This document shows positions 1 through 9,140 of a DNA stretch of 13,312 nucleotides, piece after piece (positions within the stretch are counted from its first letter, which is position 1; every line of letters starts with the position of its first letter). The stretch comes from Trachelipus rathkii (taxonomy: Eukaryota; Arthropoda; Malacostraca; Isopoda; Trachelipodidae). Both the position numbers and the translations under genes were made by a program. The notes below the pieces were generated by a model. That model ran no database searches, was not told where the DNA came from, and worked only from the letters and a program-made list of their open reading frames with translations. Location of the stretch: positions 25,001-38,312 of the forward strand of contig JABUQX010148397.1 of the NCBI GenBank assembly GCA_015478945.1, read 5' to 3'.

Positions 1-1080
1 GATTTGGGACTTCAGCTCGTAAGTTTAAGGTTTTTAATAATGTAAAGACTTCCATGGATTGAATTGTGATTGGATTTCAATCTTGTTATTTTGTATTGTT
101 TTGTGGTTTTAGTAGTTGGGTGTCAGCCTGAGTTATTGCCAGTTCTTATTTGGGTTAGTTGACTAGTTATTCTATTATTGGGTTTGCCAGTTTGAAGTTT
201 AATTGGTCTTGAGATGGTTGTCTATTTTGTGCAGGGAGTTACTTTGTTTAAGGAGGGTATCTATTTCTCATTGAGAAGTTGGGGTTGAAATGTTTACTGG
301 GGCCATAATAGATGTATTTTATTTAGAAAGCTTCGGATTATTTATTGAAGTGTTGTATTTCTTTGTTGAGAGGTAAATTAGCTGCTTGAAAGAAGTGTAT
401 GTCTAGTTCTATGAATCTGTATATAAGCTTGCCAATTTCTTGGTTGTAATTGACATATATGGGTTTATAGTGTTGAGGAGGCAGCAAAGTATGGGGTTGT
501 AGTGACTGGAATTTAGGGGGGCGTGAATAAAGAAATGTCAGGGAGGAGTTGGGTTCTGGTTATTTTGTAAAGGTCAGTGAGTAGGTTGATTTCGGTTGTT
601 GAGGATACTGAGTGAATGTAAGCTATCTATGAATGTATCACCTCTTTGTGTGTGTGTCTGTGCATGTGTGTGTATGTGTGTATCTATGTGTGTGAGTATT
701 AAGCCATGCTGTGCAGTGAAGTCCCCGAATAATATTATGTTGCTATATTGTGCTAGAGGGATAAGTCAAGAATATAAGCTTGTGTGCAATGTTGGGATGT
801 AGCTGGAGGTATATAGATATTAAATAAATTATATGTTTGTTATTGATTTGTATTTCTAGGTGAGGAATTTGGTGGAAATTTGGTCATTGTTAATGAGGAG
901 TTGTGTGTGTAATTTGTGGCATTTCGGAATTGGATATTTTTATATATAAATGTGACAAGGCCATGTTTGGGTGAATTTAAACTTGTCTTATGGGTGTATA
1001 GTGAGGAGCTTCAGGAAGATAAGCGTTTTAGGTAAGGTTGGATTCCTGAAAAAGTGATATGCGTATGCTGTATTTATTTA
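1..1080 (-). pseudogene. Decayed LINE (non-LTR retrotransposon) endonuclease region, running off the left edge
   Basis: Reading the minus strand in all frames gives scattered matches to the apurinic-type endonuclease and the following linker of jockey/RTE-like LINE ORF2 proteins. At 1031-1051 it reads FQESNLT, the usual [LQ]E[ST]xL motif near the endonuclease start. At 700-741 it reads NIILFGDFTAQHGL, the hallmark GDFNAHH-type motif. At 202-267, in another frame, there is EIDTLLKQSNSLHK, typical of the region between endonuclease and reverse transcriptase, and at 37-60 NPWKSLHY. Many stops and frame changes separate these pieces, so no protein is made. The enzyme would have nicked target DNA to prime reverse transcription. 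The reverse transcriptase should lie left of position 1. The family is recognised from motifs only and the exact clade is unsure. Confidence 0.72.
646..697. repeat. Impure (GT)n microsatellite
   Basis: Imperfect GT-rich tract with CT, CA and AT interruptions. It lies just after the GDF motif of the dead LINE when read on the minus strand, so it arose inside the decayed element. Confidence 0.8.
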
Positions 1081-1908
<828 letters not shown>

Positions 1909-1910
<2 letters not shown>

Positions 1911-1934
1911 CTGTTAAACGTTCGTTTACCAGAT
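1909..1934. repeat. Near-palindromic LTR terminus (5' copy)
   Basis: Twelve-base arms 1909-1920 and 1923-1934 are reverse complements except at one position, around a TT centre. The core TAAACG/CGTTTA is shared with the 3' LTR. It covers the end that integrase must bind, so it may be an integrase or host-factor recognition site. That role is inference. Confidence 0.65.
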
Positions 1935-1969
1935 GCATGTTGAGGAGAGAGGGAGCGGGGCATGTAAAC

Positions 1970-1991
1970 TTCCCCTATATAAGTAGGGGAA
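1970..1991 (+). promoter_or_regulatory. TATA box inside a perfect inverted repeat (5' LTR promoter)
   Basis: TTCCCCTA (1970-1977) and TAGGGGAA (1984-1991) are exact reverse complements flanking TATAAG. The TATATAAG at 1976-1983 is a good TATA box for RNA polymerase II, which would start transcription about 25-30 bp downstream near 2005-2012. The same arrangement is conserved in the 3' LTR at 8687-8708. Confidence 0.7.
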
Positions 1992-2335
1992 TAAAAAGCT
2001 CTCAAACTCCTTGAATTACCAGTGGAAAAATACTGAGGCATACAAATGCCTAACAATGCCTACATTTTAGGGTTAAAAGATTCAAAATTGTAACGGCTTG
2101 GGGAGTGCTTGTGGAAGCCGCTTTGAGAAGCCCCAGCCGAAGGGATTATTATTTTAGACGCCGGACGAATCGGTTGTGTCAGGTAGCATAGGGCCAAAGA
2201 AAAGCCGGCAGTTTGCCGTGTCATTATTATTATATCAAATTAACTTTGTCTATTCCATAATTAAATATTTTCTGCCCATTGTGATTACAACATTTATTAT
2301 ATCATCTGTCATATTATTATTTCACGTGCACAATT

Positions 2336-2341
2336 AATAAA
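2336..2341 (+). promoter_or_regulatory. AATAAA polyadenylation signal in the 5' LTR
   Basis: An AATAAA hexamer lies near the LTR 3' end. Its counterpart in the 3' LTR is at 9054-9059, where it would direct cleavage of the element's RNA. Another AATAAA follows the TATA box in each LTR and is less likely to be used because of its position. Confidence 0.5.
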
Positions 2342-2424
2342 CTTCAAAAGCAGAAAAAATCTTTCCACTTCATCATCCAATACTAATTACTTATTTAATT
2401 GGTCTGAGTAATAACCTCAGATCA

Positions 2425-2818
2425 TAATCTGGCGACAGCCCATAGTGACCTTACATCATTATTATTAATTATTATAATTAAAAATCCCCTTCTGAACAGT
2501 GAAAAACGGTGTGAAAAAAAAGTATTTGAATAAACTGTGAAATTTGTGATAGTGCTATCAAAAATTAACTGTGTTCGTGCATTTAAATAATAACTGTGGA
2601 AAGTGATATCTGATAATAAATAATTCATAATAATACTGCTTGAAGAAATAAACGGTATTAGAAAGAAAAAAAACAGAAACAAGACTAGAAACTTATAATC
2701 TTAAAAAAAAAAAATTTTGCCCAAAACAACAAACATGTATAGAACCTTTTAGCCTAAACGCTTTTGAAAAAAAAAAAAAAAAAACACTCAAGTCTTTCTT
2801 TGTTCACGAAAACCCTCC
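2425..2818 (+). other. Untranslated leader of the retrotransposon
   Basis: This is a 394-bp A-rich leader between the 5' LTR and gag. It includes the candidate primer-binding site, homopolymeric A runs near 2703-2714 and 2767-2784, and three copies of AACTGTG at 2533, 2567 and 2592. It also has a tiny upstream ORF, ATG at 2735 with a stop at 2750-2752, in the same frame as gag. Leaders of such elements carry packaging signals, but none can be identified from this sequence. Confidence 0.7.
2430..2441 (+). promoter_or_regulatory. Candidate primer-binding site
   Basis: TGGCGACAGCCC lies 5 bp after the 5' LTR end. Primer-binding sites usually start TGG because tRNAs end in CCA. The first seven bases would pair with tRNAs ending GTCGCCA, as some Ser and Arg tRNAs do. 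It is not the TGGTGACCCC type, complementary to tRNA-Trp, that I recall for CsRn1-clade elements. The pairing beyond seven bases is uncertain. Confidence 0.5.
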
Positions 2819-4050
2819 ATGGGGGCTAATAAGAAAACCGCGCCAAGTCTCAGAGTGGGGAGAGGAAAGCCTACCTCCCCTAAAGGACAACGAGCGAAGA
2901 AATCTCCCTCACCCCCAAAATCAGCCTCACCATCTTTAGTGGAAGAATCATCTACGAGTTCAGAAAGTGAACGTGAATGTACGCCTCAAAGAAACAGACA
3001 TAAGTCGCCCGTACATATAAGAAGACGTTCATTCGGAAAGGGGCGAAGAAACAAAAGCTCTCTTTCCTCCCACCAACTTCCCGCCTTCGATGGCTATGAT
3101 ATCGTTAGTTGGTTGTCTGCCACCAACGCGGTATTTAAACTTAACGGAATTAATGAGGGTTCTGAGAAAGTCCGACTTTTAGCCTCCATACTCCCCAACA
3201 GTCTTGTGTCTACATTACAGTTCCCATTAAGAGACAATGCGTATGAAGAACTAATGGGTCGCATAGAGGAAACATACTTACCGGCACTGAGACAGAGGGT
3301 GAGGGATGTCTTCAAAAAGGGGATGGAAAAGACAGAATTGCCAAGTCATTATCTCAACCGTGTGAAAGAGGTGTTGGGACGGAAGAACTTTGAGTTACTC
3401 GTAGAAACAATCCGAAATTCGCACAAGAGCTCTTCCTTAATGAGATGCCGCCTCAGGTCCAGATGAGTCTGTATTCCTTAGCTCAAGATAATGACATCAA
3501 TAAACTTGTGGTGGTGGCCGACGATCTTTTCAAGAACTTTGTACATAAAAATTTCCAACCGATGCCCCAATATGGGAGAGATCCCCCATACTGGGGAAAT
3601 GTGAATCAGCTTTCAGAGGAGACCAATTCGAACCAAAATAACCGCTCACGAAGTTACTCACATGAACGCGACTCAAGAAAGGAACAAGCGGAGACTCAGC
3701 AGAAGATCCTGACTCAATTACAAAACATATTGGATACAGCCAAGAGCGTGGCTGAGACGCTAAGCCAGCTAGCGCAGAGACAGCCACCTCCTACTGGCTG
3801 GCAGCCATCTTCAGACAGCTGGCAGCAACATTCAAGGAGGGGTAGGAGCCAGCCTAGACGTAGATATGAGAACTATGCTTCACAACAGAATAATGATGCC
3901 TATAATAATGTCTGTTTCTATCATAAGAAGCATTGGCTCAAAGCTTACAAATGTGAGTCTGAAGAATGCCCGCTTTATACTCTGGTATACCCTCACGAGG
4001 GGGGGGCTGCTGCCAACCCCCATCATACAACCACCACTCAGGGAAACTGA
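2819..4050 (+). pseudogene. gag: gag, broken by a frame change in the capsid region
   Basis: Gag is the structural protein that assembles the cytoplasmic particle and packages the RNA. The N-terminal half (2819-3466) starts with a basic Ser/Pro/Lys-rich stretch, then the capsid motif LPAFDGYDIVSWL near residue 89, which matches the usual LPxFxGxDxxxW of Gypsy Gag. The capsid continues at 3394-4050 in the frame one base behind, with ELFLNEMPPQVQ matching the family's LFLxRLPxxVx motif. The break therefore lies between 3394 and 3463 and needs one extra or two lost bases. The C-terminal half is Gln/Arg-rich and ends with CFYHKKHWLKAYKC-x4-C from 3913, a CHCC zinc-binding box that would grip the RNA. 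The gene stops at 4048-4050, overlapping the pol frame by 88 bp. The ATG at 2819 has G at +4 and follows an A-rich leader. Confidence 0.85.
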
Positions 4051-4177
4051 AATCTGGGTCATCATCTCATCTAGATGGCCGCGACAAGAAAGTAGATCGA
4101 GGTAAAACAGTATCATTTAATAATTATGTAAAGATTTTCAAATTTAATGCTGAAACAGGCTATGGCAATATTAAAAC

Positions 4178-4260
<83 letters not shown>

Positions 4261-7200
4261 GTAATAAAATGAATGATGTGAACTTTAATTATGTTAATAA
4301 TACAAATGAAATGTTATATAATACTGAAATTCCATGTAATATAAATAACAAAAATATTTCTATTGTTAATACCTGTGAGGTTGAAAAACCCGAAAGCGAT
4401 TGCCATATAAGCGAAACTGATATTGAAAATGAAATAAAAAAAGATCAAATTGCCATAGCTCATATATTAAAAAATAAAAATATGAGTGAGATTAATAATC
4501 AGGTATTATGTAATTATAATTCTAATATGCATGTCGGTTATACTTTCTTTAATAATTATTTGAGTAACGGATATGAGAATGATCGGAAGGTATTATCATC
4601 GAGCGCAGAATGCGAAGCTTTTAGAGAGACGGGTGGTATATGTTTGAATTCTAATTTGTGCAGAGAACCAATTATCTCAGCCGTCCAAGAAAGAACAAAT
4701 AACACTCCTCTCTCTAAAGGTGATGTAGCTGGCTCTAAATTATATAAAGTATTGAATAGAATTGATAATAAATTTTACATTTTAGATAGCGGGTCCGAGA
4801 TCGACCTGATCAGTGCTAGCCCCATTCATAGGTCGAAGCGGCCACTAGGGCATATTTTAGCAGCCAATGGCACCAAAATAAATGTTTACGATTATATTAA
4901 TATAGATTTAGACATTGGTTTGAATAAAATATATAAACACAAATTTTATATAGCAGATGTAAAACTAAACATATTAGGTATCACTTTTTTGAAACATTTT
5001 GGGTTTGGTATAGATTTTAAGAACGATGTACTCATTGATCCTAATACCAACCATACCGTATTATTAAGGCCCGATCATTCTATATCCTCTTTAAAAATAA
5101 ACGCACTCTCCCATGATCTTTCGCATGAATCTCCCCCTAAAACTCTCACCTCTTTGCCTTTTAGCCCACTCTTTCCTCTTAATGATATTTTGTATAAGTA
5201 TAAAACATTATTTTTAAACCCGTATTTAGATGAGAATGTTCATTTAAAGATAAAACAACGAAAAAAATGGAATGAAATATTTTCTAAGTATGGGGGACAA
5301 GAAATGGGGGATAAGAGAGAAGGAAGTGAACTGGAGACAGAATTGGGGGGAGGGAAAAAAGTGGGAGATATACCAGAAGGGATATTGAGGGAGTTGGCCT
5401 GTGCTTTCCCATACAAACCTACCATAAAAGGTTCGCCTATACGATTACCTGGACGTCGAATACCGCACAAACTGTATGAAGCAACAAAAAAGGAGTTGAA
5501 TCAATTAGTCGCTGCAGGTGTGTTGAAAAGAACAAATGCCACGTGGTCAGCACCGTTTAGTGTTTTGGATAAAGGAGGGGGGAGAGTTAGACTAGTGACA
5601 GATTTTAGAGAGCTTAATAAAAGAACAGAGGTGGATATATTCGGTCTTCCAAATATTTACGATGCAATTTTCGCACTCAAAGGTGCTCGTTATTTCAGCA
5701 AGGTAGATTTGACGAGCGGCTTTTACAACCTTCCGTTGCATCCTGATTGCCAGAAGTACTTTGCAATAACCAGCAATCTCGGGACCTTTATATATACTTC
5801 TTTACCGATGGGATTCATAAATTCGCCTGCAGCATTTCAAAGAATGGTGAATATATTATTGTCTGACTTAAAAAACTGTCACGTATATATTGACGACATT
5901 TTACTCTTTACAGAAACCGCTGAAGAGCATGAAAGACTTGTTGAGACTGTTTTAAAAAGATTAAATTATTTATCTATCTGTGTGAATGAAAAAAAGAGTA
6001 GATTTGGAGTATCTGAAGTAGAATATTTAGGCTTCATAATAAGCGCTGAAGGTGTTAGAGCGAATCCAGAGAAAGTCGCTGAGATAGTAACTTATAAAAA
6101 ACCGCATACTATTAGGGAGATGAGAGGATTAATTGGAAAACTTTCGTTTTACAGAATAATGCTACCTTGCCTAGCAGATTTAATGGGTCCATTAACAGAC
6201 TATTTGAAGGGGAAATCTTACTCCAGAAAGAAAATATTGTGGAACGAAAAGTCGGAGAAGGCTTTTAGCGCTGTTCAAAACGCTATAAAAAATTCCTGCC
6301 TATTAGCCTACCCCGGTACTTCAACCCCCATAAAAATATTCATTCATGCCTCTTCAAACGCTTTATCCGGAGTTATTCTTGGAGATGACCAAGAAAGCCG
6401 ACCCTATGCTTTCTTCTCCTCCACCCAGTCGGCTATTGAAAAAAGATATGATGAGATAAATAAACAACTGTTAATACTTACAAAAATGTTTAATAAGTTC
6501 GGATATTTATTGAGTGGAAGAAAGATCACTGTATTCACTCATATAAAAGAATTAATTACTCTATACAACAAAACCAATGATGTTTTAAACCAAAACGCCA
6601 AACAAGTCCGTCAACTTACTTTATTAAGCTCTTATAATGTAATTTTCAAATTAATTAGTATAAAATCCAATCCGTTAAACGAATATATCATTAAAAATAA
6701 TCCAAATTTCCAAATAGCGGACGAACAAACAAACAAAAAAGAGAGTGGAAAACCCCTCGTAAATATTTCATTCACAAGCCCTTTAAATCCTACAAATATT
6801 ACTATAGGGGAAGGCCATAAAAATAGTTGTCGTGAAGTAGTAGAAAATAGTACGCATGCCGATCGGCCATTTAACCAACCGCAGATGTTACCCGAGACAC
6901 GTGTCGCTTTAGAAAGGAATTTACTATCCAGGTATGAAAGAGAAAAGGAAAAGGATGATAAAAGAGAGAATAGAGAAATATTAGAAGAATTAACCGTGAA
7001 TTTGATATCTGACTGCAATAAACGAAATAAGTTAGTTATAGATAGATTCCTAAAGAGTATTGACTACAAAAGTATAAGCGAAAAGCAAAAAGAAGATACA
7101 TTTATAAAGTCATTAATCAATAACCGAGAAAAAAGTGGGTTGAAAATGGTAGAACAGCAATTCTGGTTTAATAAAGAAATCTTAAAGATTTTTGTGGACG

Positions 7201-8267
7201 TGTCACTGGGGTATTCTCGTGTCATTTTGCCCGAGACCTGCGTACCGGAAGTGGTAAGGACGTTGCACTTGCAAGGTCACCTCGGGATTAAGAGAACGGA
7301 AATTGCAGTGAAGTCGGAGTTTGTATTTGAGAAGATTCACTCGCGGGTTAAAGAGATCGTTAGAGCTTGTAATGAATGCCAAATAAACAAAAGCGCTCGC
7401 ACTATTAGTCCTAATTATGGACAGTTCAAAGAGGTGACCTATAAGTTTGAAATGTTGCAAATTGACATATTAAAAATGAGCCCCTGCCGGGGTTATAAAT
7501 ACTTGTTTACGGCCATTGATAGGTATAGTTGTTATCTTTTTGCCATCCCTTTAAAGGAGATGAATGCTGAAAGCGTCATTAAAGTCTTATTGTATGAGAT
7601 TCTACCTTTTACGGGAGTCCCGGACAAAATCCTCAGTGACAATGGCGGATGCTTTAAAGCCCATCTGTTTGAAGAGGTCTGTAAGATGATTGGGGCAGAA
7701 CATATCTGCACCACAGTGGGAAGCCCACAAGTCAACGGAAAGCTTGAGAATAGGCATAGAGTCTTATTAGCCAGCCTTCGTTGCATGTTAAGCGAAAATG
7801 AGTTCAAACATCACGATTGGGTATCAGTCCTACCGTTTGCGCTCTTTGCAATACGAACGTCCCCTCTAAATGAAAATGGTGTCACAGCGTCTCAGGTGCT
7901 CTTTGGCCAAAACGTGAATATACCGGGAAGATTAGTAGACACAGAGAGACCTGGAGAAGCTATGTGTTATGATAAATATTTAAACAAGTTAGCAGGGTTG
8001 TTTGCCCAGCCGTTGGCACCGAGAGCCACTTTGAAGAACCGATCCGTGTTCGTTCCTAAAAATTTGAAGGAAACAAAGCTAGTTCTTGTAAGAAACAAAC
8101 AATATAATTTAGGCAAGTTAGAAGCAAAGTATCAGGGGCCCTATAAGGTATTGCGTTTCACTAATAATACAGTTTATATCTTGAAAAATGGTCAGCCTGT
8201 AGCAGAAAATTTGAGAAACATAAAGATCTATTACCATTTAGCGGAAGCCGATCAGAGTAGAAAATAA
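3966..8267 (+). CDS. pol: Pol polyprotein: protease, reverse transcriptase, RNase H (active site replaced), integrase
   Basis: The frame is open from 3963; residues are numbered from the ATG at 3966, though a frameshifted Gag-Pol is more likely. The order is: Asn-rich spacer (about 60-250), protease with DSG at 274-276, and reverse transcriptase (about 495-750) with D581 in FSKVDLTSGF and YIDD at 641-644. RNase H follows (about 765-905), then a charged linker (about 905-1085). Integrase has a zinc finger H1101, H1105, C1135, C1138, a core D1167, D1225, E1261 with canonical D-x35-E spacing, and a GPY module at 1391-1393. Protease cuts the polyprotein, reverse transcriptase makes cDNA, and integrase inserts it. 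The oddity is RNase H: the expected D, E and D are H794, Q834 and H859. The protein is otherwise uninterrupted for 1433 residues, suggesting recent activity or complementation in trans. Confidence 0.95.
3999..4021 (+). promoter_or_regulatory. G8 run, candidate -1 frameshift site between gag and pol
   Basis: Eight Gs at 3999-4006 give G GGG GGG in the gag frame, the X XXY YYZ form of a -1 slippery site. They lie within the 3963-4050 window where both frames are open, and a -1 slip leads into pol. Five Cs at 4017-4021 could pair with the G run. A simple G gained or lost by mutation is the alternative, since one more G would fuse the frames directly. Confidence 0.45.
4178..4266 (+). repeat. (AAT)n microsatellite inside pol, coding for poly-Asn
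   Basis: About 30 AAT-like triplets read in frame as Asn with a few Asp and Ser, at Pol residues 71-101. GAT and AGT variants interrupt the run. It sits in the spacer ahead of the protease and keeps the frame open because its unit is three bases. Confidence 0.95.
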
Positions 8268-8323
8268 CAGAAAAATAAATATAAAATAAATGGGAGAGAA
8301 AGAAATCATAGGTAGACAACCTC

Positions 8324-8350
8324 TTACTAATCTTTTCTTTTACAGGTAAT
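8324..8350 (+). promoter_or_regulatory. Splice-acceptor-like site fused to a donor-like GTAAT
   Basis: TTACTAAT resembles a branch site and is followed by a pyrimidine tract and ACAG ending at 8345, immediately followed by GTAAT. This looks like a 3' splice site joined to a 5' splice site. No ORF lies downstream, so function is unproven and chance is possible. Confidence 0.3.
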
Positions 8351-8552
8351 TCGGTCAAAGGTTATGTAATTAGAAATTTTGCAAGTGCAAAGATTGTGTA
8401 CACAAATTATTGAATAATAATAATTAGTAGTTGTAATTTACCCTCCTCAAGTAGTTTTCCATCTATCTTCCTTCCTCTATCCTTGAGTTGATTGTAATAG
8501 AATTAAGGAAGGCATTCAGTGTGTCTAGCTATCAAACATATTGCAATTATCA

Positions 8553-8576
8553 CAAGTGGAAGCTCTCTTCCATTTG
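8553..8576 (+). repeat. Hairpin upstream of the 3' LTR
   Basis: Arms 8553-8562 and 8567-8576 pair over ten positions with one G.T wobble around a CTCT loop, and TTGCAAT occurs on both sides. It lies 41 bp before the 3' LTR. It may shape the RNA near the start of plus-strand synthesis, but the role is unknown. Confidence 0.5.
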
Positions 8577-8617
8577 TTTTTGCAATTTGTTTGAGCTGCA
8601 CTCCAGGGACACCACTT

Positions 8618-9140
8618 TGATCAGGTAAACGTTCGTTTACCCGATGCAAAACTAAGGAGAGAGGGAGGGGCACCTAGGTGCTATACTTCCCCTATATAAG
8701 TAGGGGAATAAAAAGCTCTCAAACTCCTTGAATTACCAGTGGAAAAATACTGAAGGCATACAAATGCCTAACAATGCCTACATTTTAGGGTTAAAAGATT
8801 CAAAATTGTAACGGCTCGGGGAGTGCTTGTGGAAGCCGCTTTGAGAAGCCCCAGCCGAGGGGATTATTATTTTAGACGCCGGACGAATCGGTTGTGTCAG
8901 GTAGCATAGGGCCAAAGAAAAGCCGGCAGTTTGCCGTGTCATTATTATTATATCAAATTAACTTTGTCTATTCCATAATTAAATATTTTCTGCCCATTGT
9001 GATTACAACATTTATTATATCATCTGTCATATTATTATTTCACGTGCACAATTAATAAACTTCAAAAGCAGAAAAAATCTTTCCACTTCATCATTCAATT
9101 ATTAATTACTTATTTACTTGGTCTGAGTGATAAACACAAG

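Larger units (their letters stand above)
1907..2424 (+). repeat. 5' long terminal repeat, 518 bp
   Basis: It begins TGATCTG and ends CAGATCA, a 7-bp inverted repeat at the termini with TG...CA outermost. From 1968 to 2376 it matches the 3' LTR with only three differences: one 1-bp indel near 2035 and substitutions near 2099 and 2141. The first 61 bp and last 48 bp differ far more. It holds a TATA box within a palindrome, an AATAAA at 2336-2341, and an imperfect GC-rich stem (2094-2103 with 2131-2139, one bulge) likely to form in the transcript. In the element it supplies the promoter and the 5' end of the RNA. Confidence 0.95.
8268..8617 (+). other. 3' untranslated region of the retrotransposon, no env
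   Basis: This 350-bp stretch between the pol stop and the 3' LTR has no coding potential, so the element has no envelope gene here. It holds a purine run, GGGAGAGAAAGAAA (8292-8305), far from the LTR, a pyrimidine tract ending in AG at 8345, and a hairpin at 8553-8576. The 20 bp just before the LTR are not purine-rich. Confidence 0.75.

Noticed and set aside
596..802. Small plus-strand ORF rich in Cys and Val
   Set aside because: It reads across a GT repeat and lies antisense to the LINE endonuclease motif; no family features.
4785..4793. DSG rather than DTG in the protease as a defect
   Set aside because: Retropepsin-type proteases can use either Thr or Ser at this place, so it is not evidence of inactivity.
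8130..8267. Chromodomain after integrase
   Set aside because: The protein ends about 40 residues after the GPY module, too short for a chromodomain.
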